Shown piece after piece: positions 45,477 through 58,027 of a DNA stretch of 64,000 nucleotides. Source of the DNA: Pilatotrama ljubarskyi. Its lineage: Eukaryota > Basidiomycota > Agaricomycetes > Polyporales > Polyporaceae. Location: positions 9,122 to 73,121 of the forward strand of contig MU277701.1 of the NCBI GenBank assembly GCA_022385805.1. Reading direction: 5' to 3'. The notes under the pieces were generated by a model. It was not told the origin of the DNA, searched no databases, and saw only the letters and a list, made by a program, of their open reading frames with translations. A program made the translations under genes and the position numbers. Numbering within the stretch: position 1 is the stretch's first letter; each line of letters begins with the position of its first letter.

Positions 45477-47614
45477 ATGAACGGCACACAGACAGCGAGA
45501 CACGGAAGACCTGCGCCCGCCGGCCCAACACCTCCAGCCCCCGCCGCCGCTCCACCCGTACCACCAGCCACGGCGCACACCCAGCCCGGAACACGTCCAC
45601 CAAACGGCGCTGCCACTAATGGCGCGCATGCACCCGCGCAGAAGGGCAAGAAGAAGGCAGCGGAGCAGCCGGTCGACCCCTCACAAATGTACGAGACGCT
45701 GAAGAACCGCATCGCCGCGCTCGAGGAAGAGGAAGTTCATGAAGAGGAAGAAGAGAGGCGGTTCGGTGCGTGCATCATCTCCTGCACTCTCCGGGTGGCT
45801 CTTTGACCCTTTGCAGCCGAGGAGGCACAGAAGTCCGTCTCTGGCATGACGGACTCCGCCATACATGCGAAATACATCGAACTGGTACGTCGCCCGCCTA
45901 CGCGCGGCGCCCCGCGCATATTGACACACCTCTGCTAGTTCGCGGAACTCAAGCGACTGGAACGTGACCATGCGAAGGAGAAGCAAAAGCTGGTCAAGGA
46001 CAAGGACGCAGGTCGGTACACCCTGGAGCATCCGTTACTGACCGCCATTTCTCATGTATCCGCCTCGCAGCGAAGAGTCAGTTGACGAAGGCGAACCAGA
46101 CCAAAACCAAGATGGAGAACCTTGCCCGGGAGCTGCAGAAGGTGAACGCTAGCCTGTACACTCACCGCGTGCCGGTTTTGACTGTTCTCGCAGGATAACA
46201 AGAAGCTAAGGGTGGGTCGCTTCGCTGGACCCAGTACGTCCAGCGTTTCTCACAGGCTCGGACTTTGCGCAGGAGGACAGCAAACGATTAGCCACATGCG
46301 TGGAGGAGGCTCAGGAGGAGGTACGTATAGCCCGCTCCCTCCCCTACCCGTTACGGGATTTAAACCTACCCCTCAACAATCGTGTCACGCCCACGCCCGC
46401 ATCCGAATGTGCACGTAGATTATGCAAATGAAGAGCGACATGGCGAAGCGCGCCGAGCGCGCGAAGATCCAGGAGAGTAAGTACCGCGAGATGCCCGACA
46501 TCGTCGTGCGCGTCGTGTGCAAGTACCGCGCCGAGCTCTACTTCAAAATCTCGCGCAAGACCAAACTGTCGCGCCTCTTCAACGCCTGGACGGAGCGCAT
46601 GGAGACGAACATCGGCGGCGGCTCCTCCGCCGCTGGCGCGAGCACTGTGAGTGCGGGGTCAGGATCGGGGAAGAAGGGCAGCCCGCAGCCGAACGGGATG
46701 GTCAGGTCAGACGCGGCGAGCACGAGTGGGTCGTCCTCCGGCGGCTCAAGCTCGATGCAGTTCATCTTCTCGCATGGGGTGCGGACGCTCGAGCCGGACC
46801 AGACTCCGGAGGAGGCGGGGATCGAAGACGGGGACGTCATCTTGGCTGTCGAGTTGATGGACCTGACGGAGGGCCCCGGGACGGAGGAGCTGGACGAGGG
46901 TCCCCAGCCCGTGCGACAGAAGCTGAAGAAGGAGTGGGTGGAGAACCCGACAGAGTAAGCGCCTCGCTCCTCGTTGCGTTGCGCCCATTTGGTTCTGACG
47001 AGTTCCGGATGCAGAGCACGAAAGACGCTCCAGAGTATATTCGACGGAGTGTGCGTACACACCGCATACAGCTTGGCGCGGTACGAGGTTTACTGATAAC
47101 GGGTTTGCTACAGCGTCCGAGAGCGGCTGAAGGAGGTCCTCCGAACATATAAGCTGCGAGAAAGCCACTTCGAGTGCGTCATCCGGTCGAAGGAGCTCGA
47201 GGTTCTCCTGTCCCGCGCACGAGCAGCGGAGCAGAAACAGCTGGCGGAGGCCGAGAAGGCGCGAGCCGATAAAATGGAGGAAGAGGTGCGTATTGGAACC
47301 CAGCCAACCCGTATATGGTCGCTCATGACCTTATTCTACACCACAGAACAAGTCGCTACGCAAAGAGCTAGACGACGCAACAGAGCAGCAAACGATCTTA
47401 ATCAATAAGCTGCTCTCATGTTGTCACGAAGTACGCATACGTCCAGCCGTGGCGCATGAAACTTGCTGACCCGCACAAATTTCATCTTGCACAGCCGGAC
47501 AGCGAGCGAACGCGACAATTCCTACAATCCCTACATGGCGCGCTACACAACAAAGACCTACAGAAACCCGCCGACGGGGACAAGGCAAATAGTCGGCGTG
47601 CAGACGGCTCGTGA
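45477..47614 (+). CDS. taxilin with an embedded SUMO-like domain
   Basis: Eleven exons (45477-45765, 45818-45885, 45939-46011, 46071-46141, 46194-46211, 46273-46320, 46419-46954, 47015-47050, 47114-47285, 47347-47430, 47495-47614) give 504 residues. The N-terminus is Pro/Ala-rich. Taxilin coiled coil follows (IHAKYIELFAELKRLERDH, TKTKMENLARELQKDNKKLR) and resumes near the end (RERLKEVLRTYKLRESHFE, SKELEVLLSRARAAEQKQ). Between them, within exon 7 (about residues 215-340), lies a beta-grasp unit with VVRVVCKYRAELYFKISRKT, LSRLFNAWTERM, a Ser/Gly linker, MQFIFSHG and EEAGIEDGDVILAVELM, which is the layout of SUMO or Rad60 SUMO-like domains. Both junctions are in phase, so one protein contains both parts. 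Taxilins bind syntaxins and act in vesicle traffic. Confidence 0.88.
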
Positions 47615-47946
47615 CAGTGAACGTGGACGGGCGTGCGGTGCAGAGACTACCCCTTACGTATATTGCCTTCTGTCCTGCATGCTCATCAAGTTCGCTTTTT
47701 CCCCCTTTGACGAGGAGCCCCACGGCTGTCCGATCTGCCCGAGTCTTGACCCCTGCAGAGCTATCGATGAGATAGAGATCTGGATGGATTACGAAGGTGA
47801 GAACCAGAACGGTAACATGACATGTGTGCAATGTCCGGTGGTAAACGACACTACTACGACGACGGATATACGATGATGGTACAGTGTCCGATGTATGCTG
47901 ATGCTGGTCCAGAGAGACTCGAGACGTGATGCATTAGTCCGGCTTT
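47615..47946. other. convergent 3' region
   Basis: Space between the ends of the taxilin gene and the UDP-GlcNAc pyrophosphorylase gene. No gene recognised. Confidence 0.6.
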
Positions 47947-49480
47947 TCATACTAGGGCGTCGAGTTCCTCCACGGACTCGACGTAGCCCGAGCGCGAGAA
48001 CGTCTTCCCCTTCACCGACTCGAGGCCCTCGCCCGCGTACGTGACGAGCGGCGAGAGCTCGATCTCGACGCCGTCGAGCACTTTCGCACCGGCCGCCTCG
48101 AGGTAGCGCCGGTGCTGCGCGAGCAGGTCGCGGCGGCTCGTGTCGGGGTCGTCCGCACCCGTGCCGGGCGCGTTCTTGAGCGGGCTGAACTCGTCCGCTC
48201 GCGCGACCTCGAGTACGGCGAAGCGCTTCGTGAACGGGAACACGTCAAAGACGAAGATCTCGAGCTTCATGCCGTTCGGCTTCGCGGGCTTGACGGGCTC
48301 CCCTGACGCGAGGTCGACGTGCGGGATCTTCTTGCGCGCGATGTGGAACGGGAGCGCGTCCTCGAACGCCTCGACGGCGCGCAGGAACTCGGTCGTGTAG
48401 AAGTGGTTCGCGATGTTGCCCGCGCGGAATGCGAGCTCGCCCTTGGCGTCGCGGCGCTCCGCCTGCTCGCGCGTGATCTCGGAGTACTCGACGACGCTGA
48501 ACTTGTCCCCGCGGCGCGCGACGACGCCGACGGACTCGGTCGGGAACGCTTTCGGGACGACCTTGGCGGCGCAGTCGGCCTGCTTTTGGATGCAGTACCC
48601 GAGGAAGACGGGGTCGGCGATGCGCACGAGACAGTTGTCCACGCAGTAGCTGTGCACGTAGCGGATCTTGCGCCTGTCGAGGTCGGAGAGAACGGTATGC
48701 GACTTGTCGGAGGGGGAGAGCGGCCTGCGGAGGGCAGCGTAGAGGCCGCCGTTACCGTCTGGCGCGACGGCGACGCGCGAACGCGTTTCGAGGAGGACCT
48801 TGCCGTCCATCGTGAGACACGGCAATGTGCCTACGTAGGAATTGTCAACAAATGCAGCCATCTAGATTCTCTGGACGTAACGCACCTTGCTCGAAGAAGA
48901 TGACGTTCTTGGGGTCGAGTCCAAAGTAGTTGTGCTTCTTGAAGAACGCCTCCGTCTCCTGCCTCGTCGGCCCGCTCGTCATCACGTACCACGGAATGAT
49001 CACTGATCCCGCAGGCTTGCCCGCAGCCTCCGCCGCGATCTGCTGGAGGCGCGCGATGCGCTCCGCCTGGTACTGGAACAGCGACTTGTGCGAGGGCAGG
49101 CCGATGTCGTAGCAGCCCTTCGGCGCGGTGCTCCCCAGCCGCGTACCCTGCCCGCCCGCCATGAGCAGCACGCCGACCTCGCCGCGCGCGATGGCTTGCA
49201 GGCCGATCTCGCGCCATTCGCGCTCCTTCTCCGGGTCACCGATCACGGAGTCTGCAGCGTCCTCCGGGAGAGGCTCGATGGGCTCCTTGCCGGAGTTTTC
49301 TGCGAGGTCTTTCTCGGAGGAGACGGCGTTGTTGTAGATGCGGTTGACGCGCTCGATGTCGAGGGCCTCGAGCTGTGCGCGGAGGGCGTCGCGCTCGGAC
49401 TCGGAGAGGTCGTCCCAGAAGGTGAAGAGGTGGCCCTGGCCTGCCGACTCGTAGCGTTGGCGGAGATTATCGATGGACAT
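47947..49480 (-). CDS. UAP1: UDP-N-acetylglucosamine pyrophosphorylase
   Basis: Two exons (49480-48886, 48830-47947) give 492 residues. The nucleotide-binding signature LLMAGGQGTRLGSTAPKGCY is intact, followed by LPSHKSLFQYQAERI, YVMTSGPTRQETEAFF and the uridine-binding region (RKIRYVHSYCVDNCLVRIAD). Further conserved parts are VVARRGDKFSVVEYSEI, FRAGNIANHFYTTEF and KLEIFVFDVFPFTKRFAVLE. The cytosolic enzyme makes UDP-GlcNAc from UTP and GlcNAc-1-phosphate, the precursor for chitin, N-glycans and GPI anchors. It is close in length to the yeast enzyme (Qri1). Confidence 0.96.
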
Positions 49481-50296
49481 GGCGTATAGGGTATCAGACG
49501 AGGACAGGCAGACGAGTGAGAGATGGGAGATGGTGGTGAAGAGGAAAGAGGTTTATGTTGCGCTGGAGAGGCGGTAGGAACGTTCGCGTCGCGGACGATC
49601 TGCCATACTCGGAAGTCACCGTTTCCGGCGGTACAGCCTGCTCACAGCAGCAGGCCGGCGGTGCGCTCGTGGCTGTTCCCGTTTGCACAGATCGTCCGCC
49701 ACGGCGAGCTCAGGCGTGGCTGCCATGATGGTCTCAACGTTCGTCCCTGCTGCCCGGCTTGAGAATCGGGGTAGCACATGCCGTACACGAGCGGCCCAGA
49801 CAGGCCGTACAGCAAGCCGCAGGCGGACAGACGCCTTCGCCGTCGCCTCTCCCTCTCTCTTTGACGTCCATCGGTTCGCCCATGCCAGCTTCCTGAATAT
49901 CTGCGCCCACAATGGCTGCTTGAATGTAAACGCTGAGATGGTTTCGGCGTGCAGAGACAGAGGCAGCATGACCCCGCTCCGATGTGTACAAAGAAGCGTA
50001 TCTTGGGGAATCCGTACGCACACTGCTCTACTTAGGCACTGTCTTCTGAAAAGCCCTCCGTCGGTCTCAATGCATCTCATATTTCTTCTCCAGATGGTGG
50101 CGGGACGATTGAATGGACGCTCCTCACGCGCAGCGGCCCTCCGAAGTCTATGACATCTTCCGCGACCGTCATATCTCCAACTTCTAAAAATACGGACAAC
50201 GGGACTGATCAAAAGAGCACCGTCAACACACACCTCGAGGCCTCTCCTTCGGGGGTAGTATAACAAACCTGACGATCTCGCGAGGATGAGGTAGCC
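49481..50296. other. intergenic
   Basis: Upstream region of UAP1. Open frames on both strands have no gene-like features. Confidence 0.5.
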
Positions 50297-50980
50297 ATGT
50301 TGGAGCCCACTTTGACTAACAGGAGCGACGGCACCAGCGGTGGAGAAAACACAGAGCCATCCCCGCTGGCAAAGGTGAGCTGTACGACAGTGCGGCCCCA
50401 GCTAGACGCATCATGCTGGAGCCCAAATCAAGATGCGTTGCAAGGTCAGAAGAGACGGGGTGGTCGTGTTACGGATGGCACACTTGGAGATGATATGATG
50501 CAAGCCGCTGGTTTGCCCGGAAAGGTACAAGCTTTCGGTGAGTTGGCGAGGTTCCTCCGGATGGTCGTTAGAAGCGCTCCTGACCCGGTCGTTTTCCAGG
50601 AGCGCTGCGGTCCTCGAGAACGGTTATAGCGATCTTCGACGTGGCGTCGTGGACCCGGTGCTGAGAGCCGTGCGAGACGACGGTCGGGAGAGCGCACGAG
50701 ACATCACGCAGGTGTTTCACAGGTCACCTGGTCGTTCCAAGTCGGCGCCCACAGGCTACCTTCGCGATGACGGACGAATGCGTGTTATTTGTTGCGCTGC
50801 CTTATCATTCGTCAACCGCCCACCTTGTGGTATTCAGGTACCGCGGAAGCAGAGATGATCACAAGCATGTCCCTGCATATCCGCGGGCCCAGTATTCTCG
50901 TGAGGCTCGAGGTCATGGCCGCGCAGCACATGCGTGTGTGGGACGTCGTCCGCATTGCAGAAGCAAACACCGAGCGGTGA
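50297..50980 (+). CDS. possible small gene, structure unresolved
   Basis: A frame starting MLEPTLTNRSDGTSGGENTE runs to 50629 without splicing. Downstream, other frames also have coding-like composition: SAAVLENGYSDLRRGVVDPV (about 50600-50720), then after a plausible intron (50784-50838) MITSMSLHIRGPSILVRLEV to a stop at 50980. No single set of in-phase splice sites could be built across all parts. No family was recognised. Treat as a candidate locus only. Confidence 0.25.
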
Positions 50981-51276
50981 CCAGGTCCTGCCCTGCCGGA
51001 TTTCGAAACCGCCCAGCGTCGCGAGCAGTGAGGGGACCGGAGGAACATTGCACGTGGCGCGGCGAGCAGGGTTCCGAGCATCGTTGGCTGGCAGCGCGGG
51101 CGAGGGTGAATGTGATGGAAGCCCCGCTGCGTCTCTCTTAGCGTCAATTTCCGCTGCTATTATTTCCACCCGCTCCGAACTACTTAAACCCGCGTCTCGC
51201 TCCATTCATCTTCCCTTGTCTCTCGACCCTCTCCTCCTCCGTCTCTCTGTCTCCGTCCGGGCCTCTCGCGGCGACC

Positions 51277-53052
<1,776 letters not shown>

Positions 53053-53824
53053 GACAGGACGGGAGAGCACCACCCTCCGGACTCGATGGCACACATCTGA
53101 TACAGGATGGAGGCGGAGACAGCCTATTACCCGCACATTATACCCAGATCTACGCCGACGTTCACTGTATGATCACAGCTGTATCTACTGACTGACCGAA
53201 CACTATCACGAACTTGACGATGTGTATGCGTTGTGGACTCCCATCTCCCGCTGATCACGATGCATGATGGACCGCGTCCGCCGGGCCCGATCTATAGACG
53301 CCGCGGATATCTATACACAAAGCAGTGGTAGCACCAGGATAAACCACCTGCTTTGAGTTTATGACAGTACGTCGGGTAAGGAGAAAGTCATGGTAACCCA
53401 CAGTAGCAGGAGACGCAAGATACTAAGGTGGGCCCGGGCACGGAGGTGTCGTCGTCCTCTATGCATGTTGGTGGCTGCCGACAGAGGCTAGGTAGATAAG
53501 ATCATAATAGAGGTGGTATAGAACCACGAACTTGCTACAACACGGTATGTCGGGTATCTACGAGGGTATAGATAGGAAGATGTAATCGAAGGTCAATTAA
53601 TACACTAAGAGCACAACAATTGGGACCCGGCAATACAGCGATATGGACCCCGCCAAGGAAGACACCCTTGCAATAACGGTACACAGTCGGATTTCCCAGC
53701 AAGCCTTCATCAAAGCAGCCAACACTCGAGGAGCCGTAAGCCTCGGCACCGCCAGTGTACAGCACGAAGCGCGCGAAAGTTTCGAGTGCGGCAAGAGCGC
53801 AGGACTCAGAGCCTGCCGCACCGC
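53053..53824. other. convergent 3' region
   Basis: Space between the glucanase end and the Zn2Cys6 gene end. No gene recognised; relatively AT-rich near 53330-53640. Confidence 0.5.
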
Positions 53825-54994
53825 TTAGCCAGAGGACGAGCCCGCAGCGTGGTGGCTCCAGATGATGTCAGAGGAGAGGAGGCTGTCATCCGCCGTGAGA
53901 CCAGGAGCGCCCCAGGATGGGAGGTTCAAGTCGTCGGTCATGGGAGGCCAGGGCGGTGTCCAGGAGCTGTCTGCCAGGATCGCGTCATGGCGATTGTGGA
54001 CCGTGGTGACTCCTCCATCACGTTGTATGGGACCCTGCAAGTCTTCGGGGAAGGCGCACATACTAGTAGTATGCGCGTCAGCATCACAGCCCGCATGTCT
54101 GGCCCCTCTTGCTTGGTCGCCGTCAAAGACACGTGGAACCGCCTCGTTCCTGCACGCCGGCGGGGCGGGATCTAGAGCGCCAGTGATGGTGAGCAAACTG
54201 TTCCTCCGGATTTTGTATGCTAGCTGGGCTACGCACCTGAACCAGAGAGTTGGATGACCCCTGTGACTCCTCCGGCGACCCTGGAGGCCGTCCTAGTACG
54301 CGTAGTCGGTATAATAACGCGACGGCGGCGGGGCTTAGGGGAAGGATTGACGCAGGAGCCCTCCAGCCCACTGCTGATGCAGCGCATACACGGCCGAGCC
54401 TCGTCGCATCGCTTTCCAGCCTGGCGGCAGTGCGTGCACTATGCGGCACACGTCAGACCAGAGTCGGTGAATCAGCCGGGTGCAGGACATAGGATAGAGT
54501 GGTGAAGAACGCGCACAGCAACTTTGACGCCGCGGGCATTGCGCTGCACTGCTGCGCTCGGGCCACCAGACGCCGGCTGCACTTCCGACTCGGCGGTTTG
54601 GAGCGGTGCGGCGGAACTGCTTAGTAGGTGGCCGGCAGAGGAAATGGCGACTGTGGGAGAGTGTATCAGCATGTTCGTCAACTACAGCAGAACAGGTTGG
54701 CTTACAGAGCTGCGAGCGGTGGACCAGGGCGGGAACAATCGTGTAGTCGGCGAAGTGTGCAAGAGCTGTCCACTCTGTGGACCCGGAAGGGACGGGCTGG
54801 CTTGCTGGCGGATGGGCTAGGAGTGTTCGGATGGCTGATATACACGAATCGCATAATGGCAGGTTGCTAAAAGGAGGAGGCTGAGGCGTGGAGCCTGTCC
54901 CATATGGGACTTCGTTCTGCGCACTCAGAGCCAGCGGCTCCTGGGAACCCGGAGATGGAGTTTCGGGGGTTTTAGGAAGGCCGAAAGACGCCAT
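53825..54994 (-). CDS. Zn2Cys6 transcriptional regulator
   Basis: Four exons (54994-54706, 54650-54517, 54438-54237, 54171-53825) give 323 residues. The binuclear zinc cluster starts at residue 142 and uses cysteines 142, 145, 152, 158, 161 and 170 (C-x2-C-x6-C-x5-C-x2-C-x8-C), preceded by KVA and followed by the basic PKPRRRR. It lies mid-protein, whereas most such regulators have it near the N-terminus. The C-terminus has FPEDLQGPIQRDGG, an acidic/aromatic SSWTPPWPPMTDDLN and ADDSLLSSDIIW, which could activate transcription. No fungal-specific TF core domain is seen. It likely binds DNA in the nucleus; its targets are unknown. The start is set by a TATATA element about 100 bases upstream. 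Confidence 0.82.
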
Positions 54995-56332
54995 GCGTAT
55001 GAGGGGTATTAAGTCAGGTGCGAGTGGACGGTGGGCGAGCAAAGGAGAGGCGAGGATAAGCAGTGGTGGCAGCATCTGTCCGCCCTTGCGGTATATATGC
55101 TGAAAAGCTGCACACTGTCGGAACGTAATCAAACGAGCACAGCACCGGTGAGGATTGATGAAGAGTGACACACCATCCCTGCCGTGGCCAGCGGTCGAGT
55201 GAGCGAGAGCAGGATGGTGGGTTTTCCCAGAGCAAAGATCCCTGACTCGGCCGATGAGAGTATGCGCGCGGAGTACTGACAAACAAGCTGAACACGTAAG
55301 CGCAATGTGTCACTGGAGACATTAGGATATCTAACGATTCGGTTATGCGGTCCAACTTGACGTCAAAGGGAAAAACAACCACTTCTGGAGACCTTCTCCG
55401 GGCGGCGAGGAGCCCACTACCTCCGCAATTCGACGGAGCGCGGACAGACAGCGATCGGGGATCAGGACCTCACAATCAACTGCCTATGCATCGAAGTCAG
55501 AGAGGCCCAGTGCCAGCACTGCGCATAAAGCGTCACACCGTGCTGCGCCGGGTAGGATGGCGGAGCCTCTAGATACATGGCATCCAAACGGTTACGTGAG
55601 CCGTCATAATCGGTTCGTACATACCTGTACAGCAAACAGAGGACATTATCGACTCCTGTAGACAAGAGGCCGCTGACACTACTTGTAACGCATCACACGG
55701 ACATTGAGCGTCTTGTCGGATAGCTTGTCCGGCTTGACTTCCGTACGCGCTAGTCGAGCGTGCCGTGCCGGGCGTTCAAGGTTCAGCGATATGCTATCAC
55801 TTTGCTGACAACAGAGCGAACGCTGTCCAAGATGTGCTTCCTCCCACAGCGACGCAGTAGGCGAGGGCGAGTGAGCGCTCGGAGACGTGGATAGCCTGAC
55901 GAGTCGGTGACAGCATAAACTGGACAGGGCCGTTGACACGTCGCCTGGCACCATGTCAGAAAGCATGTCGTACGCAGAAAGTAGACGATACTTGCCCGCG
56001 ACACGAAGACTGTTAACCAGTCCGACCGCTTCTGACCGCGGGGATGCAGAGTCCCAACTCACTCGAACTGGCCGAGACGGTATGACACCGTGCCAAACAC
56101 GAGCAAACAGAGCTATGCCTGCTAGGCGGTGGCTGAGCGCTGAACGGAGAGGTTGGAACCAAGAAGTGAACCACGTCAAGTGCTCGGCCCAGGTCGGCCA
56201 CCTCCTCAAGACATTCACTCATCAAGATCACTCAGCTGCCCAAGACCTACGGATCGCCCGCCCGGCCGCCGCCTATACGCCTGCTTTCCGAATATCCGAG
56301 TCTCCGGCCCCTGGCGGGCGAACAGCTCTACT
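54995..56332. other. intergenic
   Basis: Divergent promoter region (1.3 kb) between the Zn2Cys6 gene and the gene at 56333. A 540-nt minus-strand frame at 55679-56218 exists but is unsupported by any motif. Confidence 0.45.
55092..55098 (-). promoter_or_regulatory. TATA box of the Zn2Cys6 gene
   Basis: TATATAC read on the minus strand, about 98-104 bases from the ATG at 54994. It lies just upstream of an alternative ATG near 55077, which would be too close to be transcribed, and so supports the inner start. Confidence 0.5.
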
Positions 56333-57346
56333 ATGCGGCTCTTGCTGGTCTCTTGCTGGTGCGCTGCTGCCCTGGTCGACGTGTCTCTGGCTGCGGCGCT
56401 CGGTGACTCTGCGAAATCCGCCGACATCGGGGAACGAGGCTTGAACGGCATTTTCGACGGTCTGCACGGCCAGGATCAAACTACGACACACGAGCGCACA
56501 CTCACCGGCAACTATGCTGCGCAGACGACGGTACCCCTTCCGGATGACTCGGAGCTGAAACCTTTCCTCGGCTTTCCTTCGGCTTCTGAGCCATCATCGA
56601 CTAGATCTAAGGACAAGGCCCAAGAGACGACTGCGGGTCCCACAGGCACATCCTACTCTGTCATCGGGACACTGCCTCCCATCCACATGCCCAGCGCACC
56701 CTATTCAAATACGATCCCGGTGGCCACCTCGACGTCGTCCGCCAACTCCCTGCCTCCTACGGCGGCTGCTGCGGCGACCGGGAGCTCTGCGAGCAGCGGG
56801 ACCAGCGAATGGAAGATCATCGGCGTGGCTGTGATCGCCTTCACTACTGTCGCCGGCATCCTCCTCCTCTCCGTCTTCTTCGACCAGTGGTGGCGATTCA
56901 TCCGCGATCTTGTCTGGCGGCGCCGCAAGAAAGCGACGGAAGAGGAACTAGTGCCTGACTGGGAGAAGGCCGAGTGGCATCTGCGTCTACAACAGGACCG
57001 CCAGCGATATCCTTCTTTCACGTCGCTACCCTCAGTCGCGACTGTACAGCCGCCTCCCGCGGCAGCCGCTGGTCCTTCTAGGACCGCTGGAGACAAGACA
57101 CTTGGGCGACACCTTGGGACTTCTGCTGACTTGGCTGGTAATACGCCGGAGACTGGCTGCGACATGGGTCCTGACAGGATCGGACTAGGATTGGGTCGCG
57201 TATGGAGCGTACGCAGGGAGGTCTCCTCGCCCAACAGAGGTACCGCTGGACGGTCACCTGCTCCGGGCGGATGTGCAGGGAAGAATCCTTTTGACGACCC
57301 TCATTCACCAACGCCAGAAGATGTATACGGAGGAGTGGAGAATTAA
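56333..57346 (+). CDS. signal-anchored single-pass membrane protein, Ser/Thr/Pro-rich
   Basis: An intronless frame of 337 residues. The signal peptide is MRLLLVSCWCAAALVDVSLA. A Ser/Thr/Pro-rich outer segment (about residues 40-150) is likely O-glycosylated. One membrane helix (WKIIGVAVIAFTTVAGILLL) is followed by a basic anchor (VWRRRKK) and a cytoplasmic tail with a Pro/Ala run and Gly-rich end. The architecture fits fungal cell-surface sensors or mucin-like proteins; no family was identified. A first ATG at 56153 would lack the signal peptide at the N-terminus and was not chosen. It is similar in layout to the gene at 24964 but shares no clear sequence. Confidence 0.68.
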   Translation: MRLLLVSCWCAAALVDVSLAAALGDSAKSADIGERGLNGIFDGLHGQDQTTTHERTLTGNYAAQTTVPLPDDSELKPFLGFPSASEPSSTRSKDKAQETTAGPTGTSYSVIGTLPPIHMPSAPYSNTIPVATSTSSANSLPPTAAAAATGSSASSGTSEWKIIGVAVIAFTTVAGILLLSVFFDQWWRFIRDLVWRRRKKATEEELVPDWEKAEWHLRLQQDRQRYPSFTSLPSVATVQPPPAAAAGPSRTAGDKTLGRHLGTSADLAGNTPETGCDMGPDRIGLGLGRVWSVRREVSSPNRGTAGRSPAPGGCAGKNPFDDPHSPTPEDVYGGVEN

Positions 57347-57524
57347 GAGAGAGGAAGGGCGAGAGGACCACTGGACGCGAGATAAACTTGGAGGGCTGGG
57401 AGACGAGGAATCACGCCTCACATTACTATCCACATATTGCTGTAGCTCTAGCCATCATCAATCACTAATCGACACTCCTTCACATATGGATACCAGAACT
57501 CACGTAACGCCCGGGGGTCATGCA

Positions 57525-57841
57525 TCATGATGGAGGTGAAGGTTGTTGAGATGATGCCTTGGGCGGAGTTGGTTCCGGAGGGAAGACCTTCTCGAGCTGA
57601 TCAGACACGAAGAGGCCCGCTGCGGCGAAAGCGGTAATTCCGAGGGAGATGTATAACCGTGTTCTCGCAGGCAGAACTGCGTACCGTCCTCATCAGTCTT
57701 GCCGTCGCGGCCTGCGTAGACGAAGAGGGGGTTACCTGCGTAGGACTCCCATACGGACCGCTCCTGCACTGGTTTGGTGCGGAACTTGAACTCGGGGTAC
57801 TTCTGTTCTGGCTGCTGGGGTGGTGTGCTGGGTTGAGACAT
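57525..57841 (-). CDS. small single-helix membrane protein, probably mitochondrial
   Basis: Two exons (57841-57736, 57688-57525) give 89 residues. The N-terminal part (MSQPSTPPQQPEQKYPEF, FRTKPVQERSVWESYAG) leads into RYAVLPARTRLYISLGITAF, a membrane helix, and a short tail ending in Pro/Ser. The intron is 47 nt and shifts from the open frame that continues unspliced past the donor. The RYAVLPARTR-helix-SDxLEK pattern is, from memory, common in small uncharacterised fungal proteins and may be mitochondrial. The gene is divergent from riboflavin synthase. Confidence 0.65.
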
Positions 57842-58027
57842 TGCAGGAACTGCCAGTATGTAGTTGGTGGAGAGCGGAGGGAAAGCGCGAGCCGTGCGCG
57901 TGCAGACGCGCCGGTGCTCGCGCCGCGCGCCTCGACATTCCGGAGTCTCGGCTACCGTCGACGCTCTTGCTCAGATCCTCCATCTCGTTTTCCCTCGACC
58001 TCCTCAGAGTCCTAAGTAGCGGCAAAT
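57842..58027. promoter_or_regulatory. 186-bp shared promoter of the small membrane gene and riboflavin synthase
   Basis: The start codons at 57841 (minus) and 58028 (plus) leave 186 bases for both promoters. No TATA box seen. Confidence 0.6.

Noticed and set aside
46470..46480. Strong GTAAGT donor at the start of the SUMO-like segment, suggesting the segment is intronic
   Set aside because: Splicing from it to either downstream acceptor breaks the frame, while the unspliced route is open and in phase on both sides.
48319..48903. 194-residue plus-strand frame inside UAP1
   Set aside because: Antisense shadow of the GC-rich UAP1 exon.
55679..56218. 179-residue minus-strand frame
   Set aside because: No recognisable motif, no TATA or splice context, antisense to the upstream region of the 56333 gene; GC-rich chance frame is likelier.
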